Part shown: in pieces, positions 26,573 through 36,543 of the stretch
Layout of the letters: the number at the start of each line of letters is the position of its first letter
Numbering within the stretch: the stretch's first letter is position 1
Source: Ardenticatenales bacterium
GTDB taxonomy: Bacteria > Chloroflexota > Anaerolineae > Epilineales > Epilineaceae
Reading direction: 5' to 3'
Assembly: GCA_020853525.1 (NCBI GenBank)
Contig: JADYYS010000044.1
Span: 1-64,000, forward strand
DNA: 64,000 nt
The notes under the pieces: model-generated
What the model was told of the DNA's origin: nothing
Databases searched by the model: none
What the model saw: the letters and a program-made list of their open reading frames with translations, nothing else
Program-made: the position numbers and the translations under genes

Positions 26573-29500
26573 ATGAACGACCCAGTGCACGACCCAGAGA
26601 TGACTTCCGTCGATCCACACATCGACGCTGATGCCGACGCCGCCTCGGACATCGCCCTCGACGCCCTCATCGACCGCGCCGCCGCCCGCGTCGCCGCCGA
26701 CGATCCGTCCGACGCCGTCGTGCAGGCGGCCGTCGAGCGCACGTGGGCGCGGCTGCAGGGCGCCGACGCGCAGATGGGCGCGGACGGCGCCACCGACTAC
26801 CGCTCGCTGATCCCGACGTTCCTGTCCGGCGGCCTGTCGAGCGGGCAGCGGATGCTGCTGGCCGACCACATGCGGGAGAACCCCGCCTTCCGCGCCGAGG
26901 TCGAGGCGCAGCGCACCGGCAGCCGCCGGCTCGATCTGACCGCCGTGCGCGGCGGGAAGGCCGTGACCACGGTCAGCCGCTGGACGCGCGGCCGCGTCGG
27001 AGCCGTCGCCGCCACGCTCGCCCTCGCGGCCGGCGTCGGCGCGTTCGTCCTCGCCCGCGACCTCGTCCAGCCGAACCGCGTGCTCGCCCAGGTGGCCGAC
27101 ATCGACGGCGCGCTCGTCACGCTGGCCGATGCCGACGGCGCGCACCCGCTGGCCGTGGGCGATGCGATCCGGCCGCGGCAGGCGCTGCGGGCGGCGGGCG
27201 GCGGCGCCGTCGTGACGCTTCACGACGGCTCGAAGCTCGAGCTCGACGACCGCTCGCAGGTCAGCCTGCGCTCGCGCTGGGACGGGCTGGCCATCCACCT
27301 GGACCGCGGCAACGTGATCGTCCAGGCCTCGGAGCAGGGCAGCGGCCACCTCGTCGTCGAGACGGACGACCTGGGCGTGAGCGTCCAGGGCACCGTATTC
27401 AGCGTCCGCCACGGCACCAAGGGCTCGCGCGTCTCGGTCGTCGAGGGCGCGGTCAAGGTGAGCGGCGCGGCGGGCGCGCGGACGCTCGGCGGCGGCGAGC
27501 AGTACGTTTCGAACGCGGCCGTCGGCACCGTGCCCGTGATCGCCGACTTCAGCTGGAGCCGCGACAAGGCGCACTACGGCCAGTTGCTCGGCGAGCTGGC
27601 GCAGCTCGGGCAGGAGATCGACGAGGCCGTCGAGGGTCCGGCGCCGCGCAAAGCATCGGCGCTCCTCGACCGCCTGCCGTCCGACACCGCCGTCGTCGTC
27701 GCCCTGCCCAACCTCGGACCGACGCTGGCCGAGAAGTACAAGCTCTTCGAGTCACGTGTGGCGGCCTACCCGGCCCTGGCCGAATGGTGGAGCGCGAACA
27801 TGGCCGACCCCGAGGACAAGGCGCGCCTCGACGCGCTGATCGAAGCCGTCGCCAAGGTCGGCGACCAGGTCGGCGACGAGGTCCTCGTCAGCGTCCGCTT
27901 CGGCGCCGACGGCGAGCCCGCCATGCCGGTCGTCCTGGCCGCCGTGGCCGACGAGGCCGCGTTCCGCCGCGAGCTCGAGGCCCGCTTCGCCGACCTCTCC
28001 AACAAGCTGGGCGACGGCGGCGATCCGGCCGACGCACCGGCCCTGTCCATTCTGACGGATCGCGCGGCCCTCGATGCCGCGGCGGCGGTCGAGACGGCGC
28101 GCGACGACGCACGGGATGCGACGTCCGAGGCGCAGGACGGCGCGGCGGACGCGGCGGACGGCGTCGTCGGATCGGACGTCGACGGCACGGGCGACGACGC
28201 GGCGACGGATGCGGACGCCGCCGATGACGCGGAGGACCGCCTCCAGGTCTGGATCGGCGGCGGGATCGTCGCCGCGTCACCGGCGGCCACGAGCCTGCAG
28301 GGCGTCGTCGGGACCGGCGGCGGACTGGACGCGGGGTTCGAGGCGGCGGTGGACGCGGCCTACGCGCGCGGCATCGATGCGCTCGTGGCCGTCGACCTCC
28401 AGCGGATCGTCACGGAAGCCCGCGCTGCGGCGCGGAACGGCGACGACGACGGCGCCGGTGCCGACGCTGCACGTGAAGACGCGGACGAAGCCGAGGCGGC
28501 CGAGGCGGCGATCGACTTCACGGGCATGGCCGGCGCGCGCTACTTCGTCCTGTCGCAGGTCGAGGTGGACGGACGGTCGCAGCTCGAGGCGGACGCCACG
28601 TTCGACGGGCCGCGGACCGGGGTGGCCGGCTGGCTGGCGGCCCCGGGACCGATGGGCGCGCTGGACTTCGTCTCGCCGGACGCGTACGTCGCGGGCGCGG
28701 CGGTGATCGAGGCGCCGGAGCGGATCGTCGCACAGTTCCTCGGGCTGGCGGACAAGATGGGCGACGCGAGGGATCGGCACGCCGACGGCGGCGATGGGGC
28801 CGGGACGTCGGTCGATCCGCACGACGACTTCACCGAAGCGGACGAGGCGTTCGTCGCGGCGACGCTCACCCAGTTGGCCAACGGCCTCGGCGGTGAGGTG
28901 GCGTTCGCCGTCGACGGGCCGCTCCTGCCCAAGCCGGCGTGGAAGATGATCGTCGAAGTCGACGACGCGGCGGCGGTGCAGGCGGCGATCTCGGCGGCGG
29001 TGGCGGGGATCAACGAGCGGATGAAGGGCGTGACGTCCGCGGGCGCCCACCGGCTCGCGCTCACGTCGGCGGAGACGAGCGGTCGGACGGTGTGGTCGCT
29101 GTCGGCCGAGGGCGTCGAGGAGCTCGGCGCTGCGACGACGGGCGACCGCCCGACGGTGCGCTGGCTGTACGCCGACGGCTACCTGCTGGCCGCGGCCGAC
29201 GCGCCGCTGCTGTTGCAGGCGCTCAAGACGCGGGATAGCGGCGTGAGCCTCATCGACGCGCCGGCCTTCCGCGCGGCGCTGCCCAGCGGCGCCGAGACGG
29301 ACTTCTCCGCCCTCGTCTGGCAGGACATCAGCCGCCTGACGAAGGTCATGGCGGGCGGGATGTCGGGCGCGGGTGCCGGCGACGGCGCGGAGGACGGGAA
29401 CGCGTCCGGTACCGGCGGGGACGCCGCCGCGGCGGCCGAAGCGCTGTCCGAGATGGCCGGCAAGATCACGCCGTCGTTGATCTACGCCTGGGCCGACGCC

Positions 29501-29683
29501 GACCGACTGCGCTTCGCGGCCTCGAGCGACATGAGCCCGTTCGGGCTTGGGGTGCTCCTGCAGCTCCTCGGCGGGGCGGGCGAAGGCGGCGGGCCGTCGG
29601 GTCCGGGGATGCGCGGCGTACCCGGCCTGCCCGGGCTGCCGTTCGATGCCGACGTCGACATCGACGCCGGCGGGAATGCGTGA
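26573..29683 (+). CDS. FecR-type membrane anti-sigma protein with large outer domain
   Basis: A 1036-residue single-pass protein. The cytoplasmic N-terminus (to about 140) carries an anti-sigma-like helix set ([25 protein letters not shown]). The usual HxxxCxxC zinc site is altered: His99 is kept but the cysteine positions are Asn103 and Phe106. One membrane helix spans about 142-162. A FecR domain follows (165-310: [39 protein letters not shown]). The remaining 700 residues resemble DUF3352-type sequence ([35 protein letters not shown]), broken by Asp/Ala-rich linkers near 510-560. A GAGGAGG ribosome site precedes ATG 26573. The stop overlaps the ABC ATPase start, tying signal sensing to export genes. 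Confidence 0.85.
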   Translation: MNDPVHDPEMTSVDPHIDADADAASDIALDALIDRAAARVAADDPSDAVVQAAVERTWARLQGADAQMGADGATDYRSLIPTFLSGGLSSGQRMLLADHMRENPAFRAEVEAQRTGSRRLDLTAVRGGKAVTTVSRWTRGRVGAVAATLALAAGVGAFVLARDLVQPNRVLAQVADIDGALVTLADADGAHPLAVGDAIRPRQALRAAGGGAVVTLHDGSKLELDDRSQVSLRSRWDGLAIHLDRGNVIVQASEQGSGHLVVETDDLGVSVQGTVFSVRHGTKGSRVSVVEGAVKVSGAAGARTLGGGEQYVSNAAVGTVPVIADFSWSRDKAHYGQLLGELAQLGQEIDEAVEGPAPRKASALLDRLPSDTAVVVALPNLGPTLAEKYKLFESRVAAYPALAEWWSANMADPEDKARLDALIEAVAKVGDQVGDEVLVSVRFGADGEPAMPVVLAAVADEAAFRRELEARFADLSNKLGDGGDPADAPALSILTDRAALDAAAAVETARDDARDATSEAQDGAADAADGVVGSDVDGTGDDAATDADAADDAEDRLQVWIGGGIVAASPAATSLQGVVGTGGGLDAGFEAAVDAAYARGIDALVAVDLQRIVTEARAAARNGDDDGAGADAAREDADEAEAAEAAIDFTGMAGARYFVLSQVEVDGRSQLEADATFDGPRTGVAGWLAAPGPMGALDFVSPDAYVAGAAVIEAPERIVAQFLGLADKMGDARDRHADGGDGAGTSVDPHDDFTEADEAFVAATLTQLANGLGGEVAFAVDGPLLPKPAWKMIVEVDDAAAVQAAISAAVAGINERMKGVTSAGAHRLALTSAETSGRTVWSLSAEGVEELGAATTGDRPTVRWLYADGYLLAAADAPLLLQALKTRDSGVSLIDAPAFRAALPSGAETDFSALVWQDISRLTKVMAGGMSGAGAGDGAEDGNASGTGGDAAAAAEALSEMAGKITPSLIYAWADADRLRFAASSDMSPFGLGVLLQLLGGAGEGGGPSGPGMRGVPGLPGLPFDADVDIDAGGNA

Positions 29684-30702
29684 GCGCGGTCATCGCGCTG
29701 GAAGGATTGGGCGTCCGCCTCGGCGGGCGCCCGATCCTGCACGACCTGACGGTGCGGCTGAAAGGCCGCGCCGTCGGGTTGCTCGGCCCGAACGGCGCAG
29801 GCAAGACGACGCTCGTCCACACCCTGCTCGGCTTCCACCCGGCGTCGTCGGGCACCGCGCAGGTGCTCGGCCACGACATCCGCAGCACGCGCGACCTGAA
29901 GGCGATCCGCGCCGTCGTGGGCTACATGCCCGAGCGGGACGCGTTCCTGGGCGACGTGTCGGCCATCCGCCAGGTCCGCCTTTTCGCCGAGCTGTCCGGC
30001 CTGCCGCCCAAAGCTGCGCTCGAGCGCGCGCACGAGGCGCTGATCGCCGTCGGGCTCGGTGAGGCGCGCTACCGCGAGGTCCGGACGTACAGCCTCGGGA
30101 TGAAGCAGCGCGTGAAGCTGGCCCAGGCGATCGCCCACGGGCCGCAGGTTCTCTTCCTGGACGAGCCGACGAACGGCCTCGACCCGACCGGCCGCGCCCG
30201 GATGCTCCAGCTGATCGCGGAAATCCGCGACAGCGGCGTCACGGTCGTCGTCAGCAGCCACCTGCTGCGCGATGTCGAGCAGGTCTGCGACGAGGTCCTC
30301 GTCCTCAAGGACGGCCGCGTGGCGCTGCACGCCGACCTGGCCGCCCAGCGCCAGTCGAACACGCGCTTCGTGGACGTCGAGGTCCGCGGCGAGCGGGCAG
30401 CGTTCGCCCAGGCGCTCGGCGCCGTCGGCTGCGAGGTGGCGGTGCATGGGCGCTGGCGGCTCAAGGTGGTGCTCCCGACCGGCTGGGGGATGCGCGAGGT
30501 GTACGCGACGGCCGCCGAGTCGGGCGCGCAGGTCCGGCGGTTGACCTACCGCCAGCACTCGCTCGAGGACCTGTTCCTGCATGCGATGGGGCTCCCCACG
30601 GCGTTCGAGCCGGATGTGGCGAGGGACGACGGGGTGAGGGACGACGGGGTGCGGGATGATGTGGTGAGGGAAACGGAGGCAGCCGATGTCCGCGTCGGTT
30701 AG
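29680..30702 (+). CDS. ABC-2 type exporter ATP-binding protein (first pair)
   Basis: A 340-residue ATPase: Walker [11 protein letters not shown]-loop region [11 protein letters not shown], signature [18 protein letters not shown], Walker [14 protein letters not shown], and switch His SSHLL. The C-terminal extension (about 240-315) is typical for exporter ATPases. The tail contains a short repeat ([15 protein letters not shown]). The GTG start at 29680 overlaps the FecR gene stop (GTGA), and the end overlaps the permease gene by 17 bases. It pairs with the permease at 30686 to form one exporter. The substrate is unknown. Confidence 0.94.
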   Translation: MSAVIALEGLGVRLGGRPILHDLTVRLKGRAVGLLGPNGAGKTTLVHTLLGFHPASSGTAQVLGHDIRSTRDLKAIRAVVGYMPERDAFLGDVSAIRQVRLFAELSGLPPKAALERAHEALIAVGLGEARYREVRTYSLGMKQRVKLAQAIAHGPQVLFLDEPTNGLDPTGRARMLQLIAEIRDSGVTVVVSSHLLRDVEQVCDEVLVLKDGRVALHADLAAQRQSNTRFVDVEVRGERAAFAQALGAVGCEVAVHGRWRLKVVLPTGWGMREVYATAAESGAQVRRLTYRQHSLEDLFLHAMGLPTAFEPDVARDDGVRDDGVRDDVVRETEAADVRVG

Positions 30703-31570
30703 CCGCGCCTTCCGCCCGTACGACGGCGAGCGCGTCGGCGCCGCGGGCCAGTTCTGGGTGATCCCGCGCTACGGCTACCGCGAGCTTTTCAAGTCGCGCG
30801 TCACGCTGATCCTGTTCGTCAGCGGCTTCTTCTTCCCGGTCGTCTTCCTGGCGGCCATCTACGCCCGCCAGAACGCGCAGGTCCTGGCGATCTTCGGCCA
30901 GAGCGTCATCGATGAGATCGACATCGACGCCAGTGCGTACATCGTGTTCACGTATGCCCAGTCCTGGATCGCGTTCTACCTCGCGCTCTGGGCCGGGCCG
31001 ACGCTTCTCGGGCGGGACCTGGCAAACAACGGCCTGCCGCTCTACCTGAGCCGCCCGCTGACCCGCACCGCCTACATCGCCGGCAAGGCGCTCGTGCTCC
31101 TCGGGCCGCTGTCGATCGTGACGTGGGTCGTCGGGCTCCTCGTCGTGCTCTTCCAGGCGTCGTTCGAGCCGGCGTCGTGGCTGGCGGCGAACGCGCGGAT
31201 GGCCACGGCCATCGTCGTCGGCTCGTGGGTCTCGATCGTCTTCTACAGCCTGATCGCGCTGGCGCTGTCCGCGATGATGCGGCGGCGATGGATGGCGCGC
31301 GGGGCGATGCTCGGCTCGCTGTTCATCCTGCGCGGCGTCGCGGCGGTCGTCAACGAGTTGTTCGGCACGGGCTGGGGCAGCCTGCTCTCGCCGACCGAGG
31401 TCCAGGTGGCCATCCTGTCGGGCCTGTTCGGCGAGGACCGCTGGTTCGGGGCGATCAGCATGCGCCCCGACGTCCCGACGTGGTCGGCGTGGTTCGTGTT
31501 CGGTGCGATCTGCGCCGCCTGCCTGGCGATCCTGTACCGCCGGGTCCGCGCCTACGAGGTCGTGCGATGA
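30686..31570 (+). CDS. ABC-2 type exporter permease (first pair)
   Basis: A 294-residue membrane protein with about six hydrophobic segments ([64 protein letters not shown], and a last one [16 protein letters not shown]). The [18 protein letters not shown] loop between helices 2 and 3 is the conserved cytoplasmic coupling region of ABC-2 permeases. GGAGG precedes ATG 30686. The stop overlaps the next ATPase gene start (ATGA), so both transporter pairs are made from one coupled message. Confidence 0.88.
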   Translation: MSASVSRAFRPYDGERVGAAGQFWVIPRYGYRELFKSRVTLILFVSGFFFPVVFLAAIYARQNAQVLAIFGQSVIDEIDIDASAYIVFTYAQSWIAFYLALWAGPTLLGRDLANNGLPLYLSRPLTRTAYIAGKALVLLGPLSIVTWVVGLLVVLFQASFEPASWLAANARMATAIVVGSWVSIVFYSLIALALSAMMRRRWMARGAMLGSLFILRGVAAVVNELFGTGWGSLLSPTEVQVAILSGLFGEDRWFGAISMRPDVPTWSAWFVFGAICAACLAILYRRVRAYEVVR

Positions 31571-32580
31571 GTGCGCTGAACGGCCGCAACGGCTACGATT
31601 CCGAGACGGAGGCGTCCGGGACAATGGCCACAGAAGCCCCCGACACGATCGTCTTCTCGAACGTCTCGAAGTTCTACGGCGAGATCCTGGGCGTGAACCG
31701 GGTGAACCTCGTCATCCGGCCCGGCATCACGAGCCTTGTCGGCCCGAACGGGTCCGGCAAGACGACGCTGATGAACCTGGTGAGCGGTCTCCTCCGGCCG
31801 TCGCGAGGCACCATCACCGTCCTCGGCGTGCCGGTCGACGACGCCGAGGGGCTCGGGCGACGCGTAGGCTACTGCACCCAGGTGGACAGCTTCCCGCCCG
31901 GCATGACGGGCTACGACTTCGTCTACGGCTTCCTCCGCGTCGGAGGCTGCCCGGCCGCCGAGGCCGCCACCCGCGCCTGGGCCGCGATCGAGCGCGTCGA
32001 CCTCGTCGACGCCGCGAAGCGCAAGGTGGCCGGCTACTCGAAGGGCATGCGCCAGCGGATCAAGCTGGCGCTGGCGATCAGCCACGGCCCGCGCATCCTC
32101 GTCCTCGACGAGCCGATGAACGGACTCGACCCGATGGCGCGGGCCGAGATGGCGGCGCTGTTCCAGGCGTTGGCGGCCGAGGGTCACTTCGTGATCATCT
32201 CGAGCCACATCCTGCACGAGGTCGATACGCTCTCGGACGCCGTCGTGGTCATCAACCACGGCTACGTCCTGGCCGAGGGCGGAATCTCCAACGTGCGGGA
32301 CGCGATGGACGCCGAGCACCCGCTCGGCATCCTCATCCGGTGCGACAAGCCGGGCCAGCTCGCCCGCCACGTCTTCGGCCACGAGCACGTGATCGAGGCG
32401 CGCGTCCACGACGACGGCCTCGGCTTGTTGGTCCGGACGCGCGATTCCGACGGCTTCTTCCGGGCGCTCGGCGAGATCGCCCTCACGACCGACCTCGTCA
32501 TCGACTCGGTGACGCCGGCCGACGACGACGTCGAGGCGGTGTACCGCTATTTGATCGGCGGCAGCGGAGAGACGACATGA
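31567..32580 (+). CDS. ABC-2 type exporter ATP-binding protein (second pair)
   Basis: A 337-residue ATPase with Walker [26 protein letters not shown] at the Q-loop, signature [18 protein letters not shown], Walker [14 protein letters not shown] and SSHILHEVD. It is about as similar in layout to the first ATPase as typical paralogues, with its own C-terminal beta region. The N-terminal 25 residues are an unstructured extension; an internal ATG at 31624 could also start translation. It lies directly before its permease, ten bases apart. The two exporters may form one heteromeric complex or two parallel pumps. Confidence 0.94.
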   Translation: MSALNGRNGYDSETEASGTMATEAPDTIVFSNVSKFYGEILGVNRVNLVIRPGITSLVGPNGSGKTTLMNLVSGLLRPSRGTITVLGVPVDDAEGLGRRVGYCTQVDSFPPGMTGYDFVYGFLRVGGCPAAEAATRAWAAIERVDLVDAAKRKVAGYSKGMRQRIKLALAISHGPRILVLDEPMNGLDPMARAEMAALFQALAAEGHFVIISSHILHEVDTLSDAVVVINHGYVLAEGGISNVRDAMDAEHPLGILIRCDKPGQLARHVFGHEHVIEARVHDDGLGLLVRTRDSDGFFRALGEIALTTDLVIDSVTPADDDVEAVYRYLIGGSGETT

Positions 32581-32590
32581 GGGCGACGAC

Positions 32591-33517
32591 ATGAACGGTG
32601 CGGCGATCGCGACAGGTGCGGACACCGCCGCCGGCGACGGCCGGGCAGCGGGCGGAATCGGTCCGGATGGGTTCGCGTCGACCGGAGGCGCGGCGCTGTG
32701 GGGGCGGCAGGTCGGCGGGATCGTCCGACTCGAGCTCGGCAAGGTGCTCTTCAGCCGGCGCGCGCTGATCGGCTGGGGCCTGGCGGCGGCGCCGGTACTG
32801 CTGCTCGGCACGCGGATGCTCGCCATCCTCCTCTTCGGCGGCCTGGACGAAGCGGGTCGCCTGCCGACGATCATCGAAGAGGAGCAGGTGTACGCCCAGG
32901 TCTACCAGACGCTGATCATGCGGCTGTGCCTCTACTTCGGCTGCGCCGCGATCTTCCTCGGCCTGATCCGCGGCGAGGTGAACGATCGGGCGCTGCACTA
33001 CTACCTCCTCGCGCCGCTGAAGCGCGAGGTTCTCATCGCCGGCAAGTTCGTCGGCGGTCTCGTCGGCGCGTTCACCCTCTTCAGCCTGAGCACGCTGCTC
33101 ACCCGCCTGCTGATGCTCGCCTTCGCCCCGGCCGACGCGGCGCGGGCGATGTTCTCCGCGCCGTGGCTGACCCACACGCTGATGTACCTCGGGATCACGT
33201 TCCTGGCGTGCCTCGGCTACGGCGCCGTCTTCCTGGCCGTCGGCGTGGCGCGCGTGAACCCGATCATTCCGACGCTGATCCTGTTCGGCCTCGAGTCCGT
33301 GAACATCTTCCTGCCGGCCGTCCTCAAGCAGCTGAGCGTCGTCTACTACCTGACCTCGCTCTGCCCCGTCCCGCTCGACCTCGGCCCGATTGCGATCGTC
33401 GCCACCCCCGTCGCGGCCCCAGTGGCGATCCTCGGGCTCATCGCCCTCGCCGGGGCGCTCCTGGCGTGGTCCATGCGGCGGTCGCGGCGCCTCGAGGTCG
33501 ACTACGGCGAAGAGTGA
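32591..33517 (+). CDS. ABC-2 type exporter permease (second pair)
   Basis: A 308-residue membrane protein. After about 45 Gly/Ala-rich residues come six hydrophobic stretches, including ALIGWGLAAAPVLLLGTRML, LCLYFGCAAIFLGL, ITFLACLGYGAVFLAVGVA and a final IVATPVAAPVAILGLIALAG. The central loop RALHYYLLAPLKREVLIAGKF matches the conserved position of the first permease. It ends MRRSRRLEVDYGEE at a TGA (33515-33517). A GTG overlaps that stop, the usual coupling signal here, but it is out of frame with thiL (see the thiL entry). Confidence 0.88.
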   Translation: MNGAAIATGADTAAGDGRAAGGIGPDGFASTGGAALWGRQVGGIVRLELGKVLFSRRALIGWGLAAAPVLLLGTRMLAILLFGGLDEAGRLPTIIEEEQVYAQVYQTLIMRLCLYFGCAAIFLGLIRGEVNDRALHYYLLAPLKREVLIAGKFVGGLVGAFTLFSLSTLLTRLLMLAFAPADAARAMFSAPWLTHTLMYLGITFLACLGYGAVFLAVGVARVNPIIPTLILFGLESVNIFLPAVLKQLSVVYYLTSLCPVPLDLGPIAIVATPVAAPVAILGLIALAGALLAWSMRRSRRLEVDYGEE

Positions 33518-34646
33518 CGCCGGCGGCGAGTTCGCCCTCATCGCCCGCCTCGCCGCAGCCCTCCGCACCGCCGGCGCCGACGGCTCCGTCGGCGCCGGCG
33601 GCCGTCTCGCGTCCGGCGGACCGAACGCCGCCGACGTCATCCTCGGTATCGGCGACGACGTCGCCGTCCTCGACCTCGGCGGCCCGGAGCACGTCCTCGC
33701 AACGGTCGACGCCCAGGTCGAGGGCGTCCACTGGCGGGCCGACCTGCTGTCCCCGGCCGACATCGGCCACCGCGCCCTCGCGGCGAGCGCCAGCGACATC
33801 GCCGCGTGCGGCGGCCGGCCGCGCCACGCCCTCGTCGCCCTCGCCATACGATCCTTCGAGGAGCGATCCGACGCCTCGCGATCCGCCGTCGGATCGCACG
33901 ACATCGGGCGACCCGGCACCGACGGCGCATGGTGGGAGGCCGTCTACCGCGGCCTCGGCGAGGCGGCGGCCCGCTGGGGCATCGCCGTCGTCGGCGGCAA
34001 CATCGCCCGGATCGGCGGCCCGATCGTCATCGACGTCACGATGCTCGGCACCGCTCCGCCGGCGCACATCGTCCGCCGCGACGGCGCGCGCGCGGGTGAT
34101 CGCGTCGTCGTCGTCGGCGCCCTCGGCGCCGCGGCCGCCGGCCTGCACGTCGCGCTCGACAAGTCGGGGGACGGCGCGTTCGCCGCCCGCCTGACCCCCT
34201 CCGACCGCCGCACCCTCCTCCGCGCCTGGCGCCGTCCGATCCCCCAGCTCGCCGCCGCCGCCACGATCGCCGCCTCCGGCACCGCCACGGCGATGATCGA
34301 CGTCAGCGACGGACTGACCGCAGACGTGGGGCACATCTGCGACGCCAGCGGCGTCGGCGTCGAGCTCGTCGCGGCCCGCCTGCCGATCCCGCCGGCCGCA
34401 CGTCGCGCCGCCGCCTTCGTCGGCCCCGCGCAAGCCGAAGCGTGGGCGCTGGGCGGGGGCGAGGACTACGCGCTCTGCCTGACCGTCGGGCCGCACGCCG
34501 TCGACGACCTCGTCGACCGTGTTCGGGCCGCAGGAGCGCGGGCGGTCGACGTCGGCGTCGTCCTGCCGGCGGGCGAGGAGCGGCGGGTGGTCGGGGCGGA
34601 CGGCGACGTGCAGGCACTGGGCGACGGCGGGTGGCGACACGTGTGA
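33390..34646 (+). CDS. thiL: Thiamine-monophosphate kinase ThiL, start unresolved
   Basis: ATP-dependent kinase making thiamine diphosphate from thiamine monophosphate. Family motifs: GEFALIARLAAAL, ILGIGDDVAVLD, ATVDAQVEGVHW, ALAASASDIAACGGRPRHAL, GGNIARIGGPIVIDV, MIDVSDGLTADVGHICDASG, and ALGGGEDYALCLTV. Homology starts at about 33525. The only in-frame start codon before it is TTG 33390, deep inside the permease gene. The natural-looking GTG at 33514 is one base out of frame. Either a rare start is used or one base is missing between 33517 and 33528 in this sequence. From the homology start the protein is about 374 residues, slightly longer than usual because of an insert near ERSDASRSAVGSHDIG. 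Confidence 0.85.
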   Translation: MRSSPPPSRPQWRSSGSSPSPGRSWRGPCGGRGASRSTTAKSDAGGEFALIARLAAALRTAGADGSVGAGGRLASGGPNAADVILGIGDDVAVLDLGGPEHVLATVDAQVEGVHWRADLLSPADIGHRALAASASDIAACGGRPRHALVALAIRSFEERSDASRSAVGSHDIGRPGTDGAWWEAVYRGLGEAAARWGIAVVGGNIARIGGPIVIDVTMLGTAPPAHIVRRDGARAGDRVVVVGALGAAAAGLHVALDKSGDGAFAARLTPSDRRTLLRAWRRPIPQLAAAATIAASGTATAMIDVSDGLTADVGHICDASGVGVELVAARLPIPPAARRAAAFVGPAQAEAWALGGGEDYALCLTVGPHAVDDLVDRVRAAGARAVDVGVVLPAGEERRVVGADGDVQALGDGGWRHV

Positions 34647-34783
34647 CGAAGGATGTTGCGAAACGCTAATCCCCCCCCAATCCACCCGCAACCCCGCCCG
34701 CCTATCCTCATCGGCGTCCCCGCCCCGACGAACGAACCGTCGGGCGCCGGCGCCCCCGCGCCCAACCCTGTTGGAGGATCCAC

Positions 34784-36421
34784 ATGACGAAGAAACTCGT
34801 AACGATCGGCCTCGTCCTCACCGCCGTGCTGGCCGTCGGCATCGGCCTCGCGTTCCGCTCCGTCGTGAGCGCCGTATCCGGCTCCCAGCCGGGCCGAAGC
34901 GCGCTCGCCCAACTGGAGCGGGCGCTGAACGCCGACGAGGTCGACGCCCAGCCGAGCACGGGCGCCTCGCCCGCCGACCCGAATGCCGACCCGGATACCG
35001 TCACGGGCGTCGTCGTAACCAGCGCCGTCGCCGCCGCACGCATCGACGAAGGGCCTGGCGTGCTCGTCACCGGCTTGGTGAAGGACGGGGCGGCCGCCAA
35101 GGCCGGCATCGCGCGCGGCGACATCATCCTTGGCATCGACGGCAAGGACATCCAGCGCTTCGCCGACCTAACGAAGGCGCTGAAGGGCAAGGCCGCGGGC
35201 GACACCGTGCAGCTCAAGGTCCAGCACGGCGACGACGTCCGCGATCGCGACGTCACGCTGCAGAGCGGCGGCGGCGCGGCACAGCTCGGCATCGCCAGCT
35301 GCGGTGGCGGGATGGCGCCCCGGATCGCGATCCGCCACGCGATCGGCGGCGGGCCGGCCGTCGTCGACACCGTGACCGCGGACAGCCCGGCCGCGAAGGC
35401 CGGCCTCAAGGAGGGCGATCGGATCACGGCCGTCGACGGCGAGAAGCTGACGGGCGGGACGATCGCCTTCGCGCACGGCTCGATGCATAGCGGCCCATCC
35501 CACGGCATGGGCTTCCTCCGCCGCCTCTTCGGCCACGACGAGACGCAGGCCGACCCGTCGACCGCGCCGAGCGCCGACGATCCGGCCACGGCGGACGGAG
35601 CGGAAGGCGGTCCGGACCAAGTGCCCGGCGTCGCCGCGCTGCCCGCCGAGCCGTCGGCGGACGCCGTGCCGCTCGGCGAGGCCGAGCGGGGCCTGACGCT
35701 GGCCGATGCGATCGCCCGCCACAAGCCCGGCGACACCGTGAAGCTGACCGTCGAGCACGACGGCGAGGCGGCCCGCGAGGTCAGCGTCGTCCTCGGCGCC
35801 CATCCGGACGATGCCGCGAAGGCATTCCTGGGGGTGACGTACGGCCACACGATGGACACGATGGCGATGCCCGAGGCGATGATGCAGGTCATGCCGTTCT
35901 CGGGCGACGCGATGGGCGCGGTGCCGGCGATGCCGCCGTTCGGCGGGATGCACGATGACCCGGCGATGCGCGAGCTGTTCGAGCAGCTGGGCGACGACGT
36001 CGGCGGCATCGTCGTGGGCGATGTGACGGCGGACAGCGCGGCGGCGAAGGCCGGCGTGCAGGCCAAGGACGTGATCACCAAGCTCGACGGTCGGGCGGTG
36101 GACGGCCCCGAGGCGCTGGCGACGGCGATCGGCGCCAAGAAGCCGGGCGAGACCGTGACGCTGACCGTCGTTCGTCCGAACGCCGAGCCCACCGACATCA
36201 CCGTGACGCTGGGCGCGAACCCCGACGACGCGTCCAAGGGATTCCTCGGTCTGTCGATGACCGGCTTCTTCCTCCGTCACATCGGCCCGGCCGGCAGCGG
36301 CCCGGACGGCGCCGGCGACAACACCATGTTCGAGTGGAAGGTCGCACCGTCGATGCCCGCCCAGCCGGCCACCGAGCCGTTCGAGACCCGGATCGACGCA
36401 CCGCCGTCCAGCGACGCCTGA
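34784..36421 (+). CDS. Exported protein with three PDZ domains
   Basis: A 545-residue protein with an N-terminal membrane anchor (VTIGLVLTAVLAVGIGLAF) and an outer part containing three PDZ-like units. Each has the core pattern of a hydrophobic loop, AAKAG, then D-I/V-I and DG: GPGVLVTGLVKDGAAAKAG (about 88-106), VVDTVTADSPAAKAGLKEGD (about 193-213) and VVGDVTADSAAAKAGVQAKD (about 410-430). Two repeats end with KPGDTV/KPGETV strands. Unlike HtrA, no trypsin-like domain precedes them. It may scaffold or recognise C-termini of exported proteins. A TTGGAGG ribosome site lies six bases before ATG 34784. The Met-rich segment 360-395 (MAMPEAMMQVMP) is unusual and might bind metal. Confidence 0.85.
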   Translation: MTKKLVTIGLVLTAVLAVGIGLAFRSVVSAVSGSQPGRSALAQLERALNADEVDAQPSTGASPADPNADPDTVTGVVVTSAVAAARIDEGPGVLVTGLVKDGAAAKAGIARGDIILGIDGKDIQRFADLTKALKGKAAGDTVQLKVQHGDDVRDRDVTLQSGGGAAQLGIASCGGGMAPRIAIRHAIGGGPAVVDTVTADSPAAKAGLKEGDRITAVDGEKLTGGTIAFAHGSMHSGPSHGMGFLRRLFGHDETQADPSTAPSADDPATADGAEGGPDQVPGVAALPAEPSADAVPLGEAERGLTLADAIARHKPGDTVKLTVEHDGEAAREVSVVLGAHPDDAAKAFLGVTYGHTMDTMAMPEAMMQVMPFSGDAMGAVPAMPPFGGMHDDPAMRELFEQLGDDVGGIVVGDVTADSAAAKAGVQAKDVITKLDGRAVDGPEALATAIGAKKPGETVTLTVVRPNAEPTDITVTLGANPDDASKGFLGLSMTGFFLRHIGPAGSGPDGAGDNTMFEWKVAPSMPAQPATEPFETRIDAPPSSDA

Positions 36422-36440
36422 CGGCCGCCGGCGTGCACTA

Positions 36441-36458
36441 GGGGCCGGCGCCGGCCCC
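36441..36458. terminator. Palindromic hairpin after the PDZ gene
   Basis: ggggccggcgccggcccc, a perfect 18-base palindrome beginning 20 bases after the stop. There is no T-run. It probably acts with the larger hairpin just downstream. Confidence 0.4.
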
Positions 36459-36478
36459 GCAGACGATCGACCGGCGCC

Positions 36479-36518
36479 GGGGTGGGCGTGGCCGTCGCAC
36501 GACGGTCGCGCCCGCCCC
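36479..36518 (+). terminator. Long hairpin before the histidine kinase gene
   Basis: Arms of about 17-19 bases pair with only three mismatches, two of which are G-U in RNA, around a small CA-centred loop. It lies 26 bases before the kinase ATG. It could end the PDZ transcript or attenuate kinase expression. Confidence 0.4.
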
Positions 36519-36543
36519 TGATTCGTCCAACGGCAGGTGACTC

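Noticed and set aside
33514-34194. GTG-started frame overlapping the permease stop as a separate gene
   Set aside because: The protein is Ser/Pro/Ala low-complexity in a frame shifted from the clear ThiL motifs.
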